Of a DNA stretch of 37,622 bases, positions 1-7,853 are shown one piece after another. Both the position numbers and the translations under genes were made by a program. The notes under the pieces were generated by a model. That model worked only from the letters and a program-made list of their open reading frames with translations. It did not search any database and was not told the origin of the DNA. Within the stretch, counting starts at the first letter, position 1. Each line of letters starts with the position of its first letter. The DNA comes from Deltaproteobacteria bacterium (GTDB taxonomy: Bacteria > Myxococcota > Myxococcia > Myxococcales > 40CM-4-68-19), in assembly GCA_005879535.1 (NCBI GenBank), contig VBKI01000041.1:1-37622 (forward strand), read 5' to 3'.

Positions 1-1
1 C

Positions 2-598
2 GCACGTCTCGAGCGCTGGCTCAACGAGACGGTGACCGCGGAGCAATGCAGGAATGGACGGTTCGTCGAGGCGCCGCTCGTCCACCCGAGCGCCACGTTC
101 CGCCGCGAAGCGCTGGATGGCGGCTGGGAAGATCACGGCTGGGCGGAGGACTGGGACCTGCTGCTGCGCATGGTCGAGCGGGGATGGGAGCTGGCGAAAG
201 TGCCGCGGGTCCTGTTGCAGTGGCGGGATTTGCCGGCGCGTCTCACTCGCACAGCCGCTGCATACGGCCGATCCGCGATGTTCCGACTGCGCGCGCACTA
301 CCTCGCCCGCGGTCCGCTGCGACAGAAGCCGTTCGACATCTGGGGCGCCGGCCCGACGGGGAAGCGGCTCGCGCGCGAGCTCGAAGCGCACGGTCTGCGG
401 CCTCGAGCGTTCTACGACGTCGGCCCGCGCAAGCGGATCGCGCGCGGCACGCCGGTGCGCAGCGCCGCGGATCTGCCTCCACCCGGAGATGCGCTGATGC
501 TCTGCGCGGTCGGCGCGGCAGGGGCCCGCGAGGAGATCTGCGCCCTGCTCGAGGCCCGCAAGTACCGGGAGGGAGAGCATTTCCTCTTCGCGGCGTGA
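2..598 (+). CDS. Glycosyltransferase family 2, C-terminal part (5' end outside window)
   Basis: The frame is open from base 2, so the gene begins upstream; the GTG at 32 is internal. The visible 198 residues carry the end of a GT-A type catalytic domain: a histidine-rich acceptor segment (EAPLVHPS, then FRR), followed by the acidic GW-x-EDWDLLLRM motif that in family 2 enzymes contains the catalytic-base region. After this comes a second domain with a Rossmann-like start (WGAGPTGKRLARELEAHG) resembling the nucleotide-binding fold appended to some family 2 transferases. These enzymes transfer sugars from nucleotide-sugar donors, usually for cell-surface polysaccharide; donor and acceptor cannot be read here. 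No neighbour in the window is an obvious polysaccharide gene, so the cluster, if any, lies to the left. Confidence 0.8.
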   Translation, partial: ARLERWLNETVTAEQCRNGRFVEAPLVHPSATFRREALDGGWEDHGWAEDWDLLLRMVERGWELAKVPRVLLQWRDLPARLTRTAAAYGRSAMFRLRAHYLARGPLRQKPFDIWGAGPTGKRLARELEAHGLRPRAFYDVGPRKRIARGTPVRSAADLPPPGDALMLCAVGAAGAREEICALLEARKYREGEHFLFAA

Positions 599-633
599 GG
601 AAGGTCACACCCGAGGTTGCGCTGTGGTAATCG

Positions 634-2055
634 ATGCTCGTGGCATCGCTGGAGCCCATCGCTCGCCTGCTCGCGGAGCGCCAGGCGCTGCCGGGAGCGC
701 TCCTCAAACGCGCACAGAGCGAGTCGCCCACGAAGTCGGCGTTCCTCGATGCGGTACTGGAGCTCGGGGTTCCGGAAACGGACCTGGTCTCGATGATGTC
801 GGAGCAGCTCGGGATTCCCGGCGTCGATCTGGCCCGGACGGCGATCGACCTTTCGATCCTCGACTCGGTGCCGAGACCGGTGGCGGAGTCGGACATCGTC
901 CTGCCCCTTTCCATCGAGGGGGGCCGGCTTCACGTCGCCGTCAGCGCCGGGGCCGACAACTACGACGTGCTGGAGGAGCTGCGGTTCATCACCGGGCAGG
1001 AAGTCTCTCCCTATGCGGCGCTGCCGGGCTCTCTCACCCAGGCGATCGCCGCGGCGTATGACGCCAAGGACCAGAACGAACGGTTCTGGCGTGGGGCGAG
1101 CGTCCGCGCCGAGGCGCCGGCGACGTTCGCGGTCATCCTGCCGGAGATCCGCCGCGGTGCTGCCGGGGCCGCGCCACCCGACGCGGCCCTCGAGTCCGTC
1201 GAGGAGCTCGAGGAGCTGGAAGAGCTGCGGGAGCCCGAGGTCGAGCTCGAGGTGGGGAACGGCGAGGACGAGGAGGTCCTCGATGCCGTCGAGGTTCGCG
1301 CCGGTCCGCCCCGGATCCTCGCGGTGGACGACGATTTCGACATCCTCCGCATGCTGGATCGGACGCTCAAGTCCGCCGGGTACGTCGTCGAGCTGGCGCG
1401 CGACGGGCGCGAGGCCGAGGAGAAGCTGAACAGCGAGAAGTACGACTTGATCCTGCTCGACGCAATGCTCCCCCACGTGCATGGGTTCGAGATCTGCGCC
1501 CGGCTCAAGGCCAGCGTGCGAACGCGATCCACCCCCGTCATCCTGGTCAGCGCGGTCTACCGCGGCTGGCGCTACGCGCACGACGCGCGCGAGACGTTCG
1601 GCGCGGACGATTACCTGGAGAAACCCTTCCACCTTCCCGAGCTGCTCCGGCGGGTCGAGGAGCGGCTTTCGGGCGGCGCGAACTCCGCGGCCTCGAGCGC
1701 GAAAGGAGACAAGCTGTACCAGGAAGGCATCGATCTCCTCGAGCAGAAGAAGCCCGCCGAAGCGCGGGCTGTGCTGGAGAAGGCGATCAAGGAGGAGCCT
1801 TTCTCGCCGCGCGCGCATTTTGCGCTCGCCCGCGCCATGCACGACCAAGGGGAGCTATTCCACGCCATCACGGCCTACGAGCGCGCCGTGGAGCTGCGGC
1901 CGAATCTCTTCCAGGCCCTGCGCGCCCTCGCCGGCCTCTACGAGCAGAAGGGCTTTCGGCGCAAGGCGGCGGAAGCGCTGGAGCGCGCCGTCCACACTGC
2001 TCCCGACCCGCAGACGAGAGACGCGATGCGGCAGCGGCTGCTGCGGCTGCTTTGA
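634..2055 (+). CDS. Response regulator with MshEN-like N-domain and C-terminal TPRs
   Basis: The protein has 473 residues in three parts. Residues about 1-141 resemble the N-terminal domain of type II secretion/pilus ATPases (GspE_N/MshEN: VLELGVPETDLVSMMSEQLG, later LPLSIEGGRLHVAVS). A Glu-rich linker (about 188-222) follows. Residues about 226-345 form a CheY-like receiver with the acidic DDD pair, phospho-acceptor Asp276 in LLDAMLP and Lys330 in EKPF. The remainder is two to three TPR units. There is no ATPase, DNA-binding or enzymatic output domain, so the output is probably protein-protein contact through the TPRs. MshEN domains in other proteins can bind c-di-GMP; whether this one does is untested. 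The ATG is preceded by no good Shine-Dalgarno. The gene lies 36 bp after the glycosyltransferase and 3 bp before the next gene. Confidence 0.85.
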   Translation: MLVASLEPIARLLAERQALPGALLKRAQSESPTKSAFLDAVLELGVPETDLVSMMSEQLGIPGVDLARTAIDLSILDSVPRPVAESDIVLPLSIEGGRLHVAVSAGADNYDVLEELRFITGQEVSPYAALPGSLTQAIAAAYDAKDQNERFWRGASVRAEAPATFAVILPEIRRGAAGAAPPDAALESVEELEELEELREPEVELEVGNGEDEEVLDAVEVRAGPPRILAVDDDFDILRMLDRTLKSAGYVVELARDGREAEEKLNSEKYDLILLDAMLPHVHGFEICARLKASVRTRSTPVILVSAVYRGWRYAHDARETFGADDYLEKPFHLPELLRRVEERLSGGANSAASSAKGDKLYQEGIDLLEQKKPAEARAVLEKAIKEEPFSPRAHFALARAMHDQGELFHAITAYERAVELRPNLFQALRALAGLYEQKGFRRKAAEALERAVHTAPDPQTRDAMRQRLLRLL

Positions 2056-2058
2056 GCC

Positions 2059-2655
2059 ATGGACCCGCGCGCCGGCGTCACCCCGTCGATCCGGAATTTC
2101 GCGCACGCCATAGACCGCCAGCGGCAGGCGCTGGAGCGGATTCCCGTGCTCGACGCGCAGCGCGCCGATCTCGAGGAGACGGCCCGGGCGCTCGACGAGG
2201 CGGAAGCGGCAGCACTCGCCGTCGCCGCGGGAGACGATCTCGGCCGCTTCGCGGCGGCATCGCGAGCAATCTCGATCCCGCTGCTTCGCGCGGACGTCCT
2301 CGCCGAGGAGTTTCGCATCTACGAGTCGCGCGCGGCGGGCGCCGACGCGATCCTGCTCCGCGCATCGGCGGTGCCGCAGGAACTGCTCACGCGGTTGGTG
2401 CGCGCAGCGACTTCGACGCACATGGCGGCATGCGTCGCGTGCGCCAACGCCGACGAGCTGGCGCGCGCGGCCGCGGCGCGCGCGCCCGTCCTGGCGCTCG
2501 AGCCGGCCCTCTTGCATCTGCCGGTTCCACCGCGCACCTTGGTCCTGGCGCTGTCGTTCGCGCCGGCGGTCCGGGGTCGCGCGGACGCGGCGCTGGATCA
2601 CACCCTGGTCGACGCGGCGTCGTTCCGCCGCGCGCTCAGCGAAGAGGACAACTGA
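2059..2655 (+). CDS. TrpC-like (indole-glycerol-phosphate synthase fold) protein lacking catalytic residues
   Basis: This 198-residue protein matches the family of indole-3-glycerol-phosphate synthase in its middle: the segment IPLLRADVLAEEF followed by IYESRAAGADAILL parallels the TrpC hallmark LPVLRKDFI...YQIYEARAAGADAILL. The key residues are gone: the catalytic Lys of the LRKDF motif is Ala78, the N-terminal K-x-SPS motif is replaced by VLDAQRAD, and the Glu of the EVH motif and the Asn of the INNRDL motif are absent. It is also shorter than true TrpC (about 255 residues). I infer a non-catalytic beta/alpha-barrel relative, perhaps ligand-binding, not a tryptophan enzyme; no other trp gene is nearby. 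Its stop overlaps the start of the ferredoxin gene by one base, so the two are probably translated together. Confidence 0.75.
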   Translation: MDPRAGVTPSIRNFAHAIDRQRQALERIPVLDAQRADLEETARALDEAEAAALAVAAGDDLGRFAAASRAISIPLLRADVLAEEFRIYESRAAGADAILLRASAVPQELLTRLVRAATSTHMAACVACANADELARAAAARAPVLALEPALLHLPVPPRTLVLALSFAPAVRGRADAALDHTLVDAASFRRALSEEDN

Positions 2656-2975
2656 TGCCGCCTCCGTTCCGCAAGCACGTGTTCATCTGTCTCAACGAAC
2701 GGCCGCCGGACTCCGAAAAGGGCGACTGCACGCGGAAGGGGTCGCCGCAGGTGCTCAAGAAGTTCAAGGCGGCGCTGCGCGACCGCGGGCTCGACGAAGA
2801 GATCCGCGCGAACAAGGCCGGCTGCCTCGACAACTGCGAGAACGGCTGCTCCGTCGTCGTGTATCCGGAAGGAGTCTGGTACGGCCACGTCACGGAGGCC
2901 GACGTCGACGAGATCGTCGACAAGCACCTGGTCCAGGGCGAACCGGTCGAGCGGCTCCGCCTGTACAAGCGCTGA
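2655..2975 (+). CDS. Thioredoxin-like [2Fe-2S] ferredoxin
   Basis: The 106-residue product has the four-cysteine pattern of the thioredoxin-fold ferredoxins: Cys12 and Cys25 separated by 12 residues, then Cys57-x3-Cys61 (KAGCLDNCENGC). This is the spacing of the Aquifex and Clostridium type proteins and of the subunits related to NuoE/HoxE. It should bind one [2Fe-2S] cluster and act as a soluble electron carrier; the partner is unknown. The ATG overlaps the stop of the TrpC-like gene (TGATG), indicating coupling. The longer open frame beginning at 2052 runs antiregister through the TrpC-like gene and is not the real start. The gene converges on the SirB1-type gene with only 3 bp between stops. 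Confidence 0.9.
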   Translation: MPPPFRKHVFICLNERPPDSEKGDCTRKGSPQVLKKFKAALRDRGLDEEIRANKAGCLDNCENGCSVVVYPEGVWYGHVTEADVDEIVDKHLVQGEPVERLRLYKR

Positions 2976-2978
2976 CGA

Positions 2979-3824
2979 TCAGTTGAGAAAGTGCGAACCG
3001 TCCTTGAGGCGGCGGAGTCGCGCGCGCAGCACCAGCGCATCCGAGGCGTTCGGATCCAGGTAGAGCACCTTCTCCAAATCCGCCGCGGCTGCTGCCGAGC
3101 CGCCGAGCTGTTCGTACAACTGCGCCCGCTCCCGCAGACCGCGGACGTTGTCGGGAGCGAGGAGCAGCAGGCGGTCCACCGCCGAGAGCGCCCGGGGGAA
3201 GTCGTTGCGACCCTGGTAGACGGAACGGAGGTTCTGCAGCATCCGCACCAGGATCTCGCGCGGCTTGGCGGCGCGCAGGAGCCGGGGATCGAACTTCACC
3301 TGATCTCCCACGGCGGATGCGAGGCGGCGCTTCAGCTCGTCGAGGCCGAGAAGCTGTCCGCGGTGGAACGGGTCGACGACGAGTTCTCCTTCCGCGAGCC
3401 GCACCTTGCAGAGGAAATGGCCGGGAAAGCCGACGCCCTCGACATTCAGCCCGCAGCGCTTCCCCACCTCGATGTAGACGATGCAGAGCGTGAGCGGGAT
3501 GCCCGTGCGTCGATCGAGCACCTCGTTGAGGAAGCTGTTGCGCGGATCGTAGTAGTCGTTGTGATTGCCGCAGAAGCCCAGCTCGTGGAAGAGGTGCGTG
3601 TTGATCCGGCCGACGCGGCGCTCCGGCGTGGCTCCCGCCGGCAGTCCCGTCTGGACGCCTTCGGCCAGGCGATCCAGCAAGCGCAGATATTTCCCTTCGT
3701 CGAGGTCCGGGTACTCCTCGCGCGCGACCGCCAGAGCGGCCCGGACCAGGTCGATGGACTCCTGGGCGATGTAGCGCCGCAGGAGCCGGCGGGATGCGTC
3801 TGCTGCGTCCATCGGAACCGCCAT
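2979..3824 (-). CDS. SirB1-family transglutaminase-like protein with C-terminal TPRs
   Basis: The protein has 281 residues. The N-terminal two thirds carry the SirB1/transglutaminase-like core, with the family segments YYDPRNSFLNEVLDRRTG and VEGVGFPGHFL plus VDPFHRG giving a conserved His and Asp. A Cys occurs in LTLCIVY, where many relatives have another residue. The last 100 residues are TPR-like (RALSAVDRLLLLAPDN, then AAADLEKVLYLDPNA). The family has no well-established reaction; it is widespread and often linked to protein turnover or regulation without proof. The gene lies 12 bp downstream of the alcohol dehydrogenase and is probably the last gene of the ligase-dehydrogenase-SirB1 transcript. 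An alternative ATG lies four codons in. Confidence 0.85.
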   Translation of the reverse strand: MAVPMDAADASRRLLRRYIAQESIDLVRAALAVAREEYPDLDEGKYLRLLDRLAEGVQTGLPAGATPERRVGRINTHLFHELGFCGNHNDYYDPRNSFLNEVLDRRTGIPLTLCIVYIEVGKRCGLNVEGVGFPGHFLCKVRLAEGELVVDPFHRGQLLGLDELKRRLASAVGDQVKFDPRLLRAAKPREILVRMLQNLRSVYQGRNDFPRALSAVDRLLLLAPDNVRGLRERAQLYEQLGGSAAAAADLEKVLYLDPNASDALVLRARLRRLKDGSHFLN

Positions 3825-3836
3825 CGTATCACGCGT

Positions 3837-4985
3837 TCAGAACGCCTCGTCGATCAGCCGCTCGAAGTCGACCTGCGTCACCGGCCGCGGATTGGAGAGA
3901 TGGCAGGCATCCGCCAGCGCTTTCTGCACGATCTGCGGAATCATCTCCCGCCGGACCCCCGCCTGCGACAGGCGGCGCGGGAGGCCGCAGGCGCTGCGCA
4001 GATTGTCGATCAACTCGACGCAGAGGTGAGCACGTTCCTGCTGGGACAGCTTCGGGTCGGCCCCGAGCGCGACGGCGGCGTTGGCCAGCCTCTCTTCGAC
4101 GGCGACCCGGTTGAAGTTCGTGACGGCTGGAAGCATCAACGAGTTCGCGAGGCCGTGATGCGTACCGGCAACGGGCGTCAGGGCGTGCGCAACCGAGTGG
4201 CAGGCGCCGAGCCCCTTCTGGAAAGCGATGGCGCCGAAGGCGCTGCCGAGCAGCATCTGCTCGCGGGCTTCGAGGTCCTTGCCGTTCTGCACGGCGCGCT
4301 TGAGGTGCGCGCCGATCCGCCGCAGACCATCGATGGCGATGGCGTCGGCGAGAGGATGATCGCCCTTCGCGACGTACGCCTCCAGGTTGTGCGTGAGCGC
4401 GTCCATTCCCGTCGCGGCGGTGATGAACGGCGGCAAGCCCACCGTCAGCTCCGGATCGAGGATGGCCGTCTTCGCCATCAGATGCGGCGAGAAGATCACC
4501 GTCTTGGTCCCGTCGATCACGAGCACCGTGCTGCGGCCCACCTCGCTGCCGGTGCCCGCCGTGGTCGGTACCTGGACGATGGGAGGCACCCGCGCGGTGA
4601 TCTTCGAGTCACCGCCTTTGGCGTCGTCGTACTGCGCGAGCGGCGGCTCATGGTTGACCAGCAGAGCGACGGCTTTGGCCATGTCGAGAGACGCGCCGCC
4701 GCCTATTCCGAGGACGCTGTCGGCACCGGCGGCGCGATACGCCTCGATTCCTCGCAGTGCGTCCTGGTCGGTCGGGTTCGCCTCGAACTCGGTGAACAAC
4801 CGCGTCTTGATACCGACTTGCTCGAGCAAGGGCGTGACGAAGCGCAGCAGTCCCGCCTGAAGGATGCCCTTGTCGGTGACCAGCAGCGGCCGCGAGGCGC
4901 CGGCGCGCTTCAGCTCGTTGGGCAGCTCCTGGATCGCGCCCTTGCCGTAGACGATGCGGGTGGGGAAGCTCATCACGCTGGCCAT
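3837..4985 (-). CDS. Iron-containing (group III) alcohol dehydrogenase
   Basis: At 382 residues this is the usual length for the family. The NAD(P) site shows GIGGGASLDMAKA, followed by PTTAGTGSE. The metal ligands are visible as the Asp and His of MDALTHNLEAY and the two His of HSVAHALTPVAGTHHG. The enzyme should oxidise an alcohol or reduce an aldehyde with NAD(P); the substrate cannot be told from sequence. It starts 10 bp after the glutamine-synthetase-like ligase stop, so the two are very likely cotranscribed. The pairing suggests that it may act on a hydroxylated amine or on its gamma-glutamyl derivative, which is inference from context only. Confidence 0.93.
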   Translation of the reverse strand: MASVMSFPTRIVYGKGAIQELPNELKRAGASRPLLVTDKGILQAGLLRFVTPLLEQVGIKTRLFTEFEANPTDQDALRGIEAYRAAGADSVLGIGGGASLDMAKAVALLVNHEPPLAQYDDAKGGDSKITARVPPIVQVPTTAGTGSEVGRSTVLVIDGTKTVIFSPHLMAKTAILDPELTVGLPPFITAATGMDALTHNLEAYVAKGDHPLADAIAIDGLRRIGAHLKRAVQNGKDLEAREQMLLGSAFGAIAFQKGLGACHSVAHALTPVAGTHHGLANSLMLPAVTNFNRVAVEERLANAAVALGADPKLSQQERAHLCVELIDNLRSACGLPRRLSQAGVRREMIPQIVQKALADACHLSNPRPVTQVDFERLIDEAF

Positions 4986-4995
4986 GTGCGCCCTC

Positions 4996-6351
4996 TCAGA
5001 TGATCTCGAAATACCGCTCCAGCTCCCACTTCGTCACGGCGCTTTCGAACTGCCGGCACTCCCATTCCCGCGTCCGGACGTAATGGTCGACGAACGTCTC
5101 GCCCAACAACTCACGTGCCTGCTTCGATTCCGAAAGCCGGGCCGTGGCTTCGCGCAGCGAGGCGGGCAGAGGCTCGCCGTTCGCCTCGTAGCCGTTGCCC
5201 TTCGTCTCCGGCGGCAGGGGAAGCTCGTGCTCGATGCCGTACAGGCCGCTCGCGATCGACGCGGCCATCGCGATGTAGGGGTTCATGTCCGCCGCTGCAA
5301 ACCGGTACTCGACGCGCGTCGATTGCGGCGAGCCGCCGATCACCCGCAGCGCCGTGGTGCGGTTCTCCACGCCCCAGGTCGCCATCGTCGGCGACCAGGC
5401 ACCTCGGACCATCCGCTTGTACGAGTTGATCGTCGGGGCAATCAGCGCGGTGAAGGCGGGCATCAGCGCGATCTGTCCGGCGACGAAGTGCTGCATCGCC
5501 TTGCTCATCGCCTGGGGCGCACGAGGGTCATGGAACGCCGGCTCCCCGGAGAGTGTCCACAACGACTGGTGCAGATGCCCGCTGCACCCCGGCAGCTCCT
5601 TGTTCCACTTGGCCATGAAACACGGCATCACGCCATGCCGCGCGCAGATCTCCTTGGCGGCGGTCTTGAACAGCGCCGCCTTGTCCGCCGCGCGCAGCAG
5701 GGCGTCGTAGCGGAGCGCCGCCTCGTACACGCCCGGGCCGGTCTCGGTGTGGAAGGCCTCCAGCTCGATGTCGAAAGCAGCGAGCTTGTCCTGCAGATCG
5801 TGCACCAGCGGGGCATTCTCCGAGGCGCGCAGCCAGGAGTAGCCAAACATGCCCGGCGAAAGCGGCGTCAGGTCGCGATAGCCCTTGGCGCGCACCGACT
5901 CCGGCGTTTCCTTGAAGAGGAAGAACTCGTACTCGGAGGCGCACTTCACCGTGAAGCCCATCGCGCGCGCCTTCTGCTCGACCTTCTGCAGCAGGCCGCG
6001 GGGAGAGACGGGAACGTCGAAGTCGAGCAGGAACGCCCCGGTCCCCTCTTCCCAGGGAATGCGCCGGTACGTGGAGAGATCGACGGTCGCGTGCGTATCG
6101 GGGTACCCGCTGTGCCATCCGGTCACGGCGGCGTTGTCGTACAGCTGATCCCCGCTATCCCACCCGAAGATCACGTCGCAGAACCCGAGCCCGCCCTCCG
6201 CGACGCTCCAGAACTTGTCCAGGGACACGTACTTGCCGCGCAGCACCCCGTCCACGTCGAATCCGCCGAGCTTCACCTTGCGAATGCCGTGATTGCGGAA
6301 CTCCTCGCGCAGCCGCTCCAGCTGTGCTTTCCGCGATTTGGGCGTGTCCAT
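4996..6351 (-). CDS. Glutamine synthetase family protein, probable gamma-glutamyl-amine ligase (PuuA/GlnA3-4-like)
   Basis: This 451-residue protein has the GS fold: an N-terminal domain with KVKLGGFDVDGVLRGKYV and DVIFGWDSGD, then the catalytic domain with ASEYEFFLF, the histidine motif GCSGHLHQSLW and the C-terminal NRTTALRVIGG and VEYRFAAADMNPYIA. The histidine motif and the DVDGVLRGK start are typical of gamma-glutamylpolyamine synthetases and the GlnA3/GlnA4 group, not of assimilatory GlnA, which is present separately at 16531-17979. It likely ligates glutamate to a polyamine, ethanolamine or similar amine with ATP. It heads a minus-strand run with an alcohol dehydrogenase and faces a class I amidotransferase across a 64 bp promoter region, recalling the PuuA/PuuD pairing. 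The exact amine substrate is unknown. Confidence 0.88.
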   Translation of the reverse strand: MDTPKSRKAQLERLREEFRNHGIRKVKLGGFDVDGVLRGKYVSLDKFWSVAEGGLGFCDVIFGWDSGDQLYDNAAVTGWHSGYPDTHATVDLSTYRRIPWEEGTGAFLLDFDVPVSPRGLLQKVEQKARAMGFTVKCASEYEFFLFKETPESVRAKGYRDLTPLSPGMFGYSWLRASENAPLVHDLQDKLAAFDIELEAFHTETGPGVYEAALRYDALLRAADKAALFKTAAKEICARHGVMPCFMAKWNKELPGCSGHLHQSLWTLSGEPAFHDPRAPQAMSKAMQHFVAGQIALMPAFTALIAPTINSYKRMVRGAWSPTMATWGVENRTTALRVIGGSPQSTRVEYRFAAADMNPYIAMAASIASGLYGIEHELPLPPETKGNGYEANGEPLPASLREATARLSESKQARELLGETFVDHYVRTREWECRQFESAVTKWELERYFEII

Positions 6352-6415
6352 GGCAGACGAGCGTGGAGGTTGCGGCGCTGCGCGTCAAGGCCGGCCGGGT
6401 TAGATTGTGGCGAGC

Positions 6416-7135
6416 ATGCAGAAGGGCCTGTCCAGTCCGCGACTTCTCATCGTCCAGACCGGGTCGACGCAGCTGCACGGCGACTACCCGCGCTGGTTCG
6501 AGCGCACCCTTGGATTCGAGATGCCGGTCACGCGTGCGCATGAAGGAGAGCAGCTTGGGCCGGCGCTCGATCGCGTACGCCCGCGCGGGATCATCGTCAG
6601 CGGCTCTCCTCTCAGCGTGACGGAGAAAGCGCCCTGGATGCTGCGGCTCGGCGACGATCTCTTGCGCGCCGGTGCGCGCGGGATCCCGGTCCTCGGCGTC
6701 TGCTTCGGTCACCAGCTTCTCGCGCGCGCGGCGGGCGGAGACGTCGTCGAGAATCCCCGCGGCCGCGAGATCGGCACTGTCCGCGTCCAGCTGACCGAAC
6801 CAGGACGCAAGGACGTTCTCTTCGCCTGGGCTTCTGGCGCGGAGATCGAGGTGCAGGCGACGCATGTCGACGCGGTCGATCCGCTACCACCCGGAGCGAC
6901 GGTGCTGGCGTCGAACGAGAACACCGCGGGGCAGGCCTACCGGCTCTCCGAAACGATCGCGGCCGTGCAATTCCATCCCGAGCTCTGGGCCGCTGCGATG
7001 CGCGACTTGATCCTCTCGCGCCGCGAAAAGCTCGCCGCCGAAGGCCTCGACGCCGGCGCTCTTGCAGGACAGGTGCGGGAAGTCGACGCCAGCGCCATCC
7101 TCCGCGCATTCGCCGGACAGGCCGAGAGGGCTTAG
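6416..7135 (+). CDS. Class I glutamine amidotransferase (GATase1) domain protein
   Basis: The 239-residue product is a stand-alone triad amidotransferase: nucleophile Cys96 in GVCFGHQLL, and His187 with Glu189 in AVQFHPELW. It resembles the GMP-synthase-like GATase family, which hydrolyses glutamine or gamma-glutamyl amides; no synthetase domain is attached. The ATG at 6416 is preferred over the in-frame GTG at 6407 because the conserved region begins soon after it. Divergent placement next to the gamma-glutamyl ligase suggests that it may hydrolyse the gamma-glutamyl product, as PuuD does in putrescine breakdown, although PuuD belongs to a different branch of the same superfamily. This role is inference. 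Confidence 0.85.
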   Translation: MQKGLSSPRLLIVQTGSTQLHGDYPRWFERTLGFEMPVTRAHEGEQLGPALDRVRPRGIIVSGSPLSVTEKAPWMLRLGDDLLRAGARGIPVLGVCFGHQLLARAAGGDVVENPRGREIGTVRVQLTEPGRKDVLFAWASGAEIEVQATHVDAVDPLPPGATVLASNENTAGQAYRLSETIAAVQFHPELWAAAMRDLILSRREKLAAEGLDAGALAGQVREVDASAILRAFAGQAERA

Positions 7136-7156
7136 GCGCGCATTCCGCCCGGCGTG

Positions 7157-7843
7157 CTAATCGCGAAGCGCTTTGACGCAGGCGTCGAGCCGGGCGCGGA
7201 ACTCGTCGCCCGAGTCGAGGAACTGCAGTCCGGCGCCCGCGCGCACGCCGCGTCGACGCGCCTCCGCCGTCAGCACCAGGTGGACGACCTCGGCTCGCGT
7301 CTTCACCGGGGGCAACCCGTCGGGGAGCGCGAGGGAAAGCTCGACGATCTCGCGCAGGGGTGGAGGGTTGTCGGTGGCGATGAAGATCCCGCCCCGGCTG
7401 ATGTTCGCCGAGTACGCCTCGAGAAACTCGCGCGCCGACTTCCAGCTGACCCGAAGGTGCGCGGGCATCCGAAAACAGGCACGGCGATCACCGTCACGGA
7501 CCGTTTGCTCCTTGCGCGGCGGCCGGCCCGGTCCGGCAACCCCGCGGCTGCGCAGGATGACGTCGAGGAACGCGCGCGCGTCATCCGACAGCTCGTTGAA
7601 CACCACCCAGAACCCGGCCTCCTTCCCGGATTCGTCCCGAGGGGGTGCGACGGTGCCGGTCGCATCGAGCGGCCGTGCCGACCCCGGCAGCGACAGCCTC
7701 AGCGTGACTTGCGACCCTTCCTTCGGACAGAGGAGGGAACGCACGAAGATGCCCTCGGCTCCGACGCGGGCGGTGGTGGTCTGCAGGGAGAGGCCTCCTC
7801 CGGAGAACCTCACCGGGACGACGAGTTTGACGGTAGAAGACAT
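7157..7843 (-). CDS. PilZ-domain protein (two PilZ-like domains)
   Basis: The product has 228 residues from the ATG at 7843 (MSSTVKLVVP). The frame is open farther upstream, but that part overlaps sfsA in a shadow frame. Residues 1 to about 105 look like a degenerate PilZ-type barrel (FSGGGLSLQTTTARVGAEGIFV). Residues about 120-228 form a better one, with an Arg-rich start (RRACFRMPAHLRV) and the N-x-S-x-x-G motif in ANISRGGIFI. PilZ domains bind cyclic di-GMP through R-x3-R and D/N-x-S-x-x-G; here the second domain has the more convincing set. Paralogous PilZ-only proteins are abundant in myxobacteria. The effector partner is unknown. The gene lies 10 bp downstream of sfsA on the same strand. 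Confidence 0.8.
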   Translation of the reverse strand: MSSTVKLVVPVRFSGGGLSLQTTTARVGAEGIFVRSLLCPKEGSQVTLRLSLPGSARPLDATGTVAPPRDESGKEAGFWVVFNELSDDARAFLDVILRSRGVAGPGRPPRKEQTVRDGDRRACFRMPAHLRVSWKSAREFLEAYSANISRGGIFIATDNPPPLREIVELSLALPDGLPPVKTRAEVVHLVLTAEARRRGVRAGAGLQFLDSGDEFRARLDACVKALRD

Positions 7844-7853
7844 GACCGGATGA

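Noticed and set aside
412-1848. 478-residue minus-strand open frame
   Set aside because: It is antisense to the response regulator, rich in Arg, Gly and His-type shadow composition, and has no recognisable domain; long antisense frames are expected at this GC content.
2059-2655. Functional trpC
   Set aside because: All catalytic motifs are altered and no other tryptophan gene is near.
2991-5003. 670-residue plus-strand open frame
   Set aside because: It runs antisense through the SirB1-like and alcohol dehydrogenase genes, both of which have clear family motifs.
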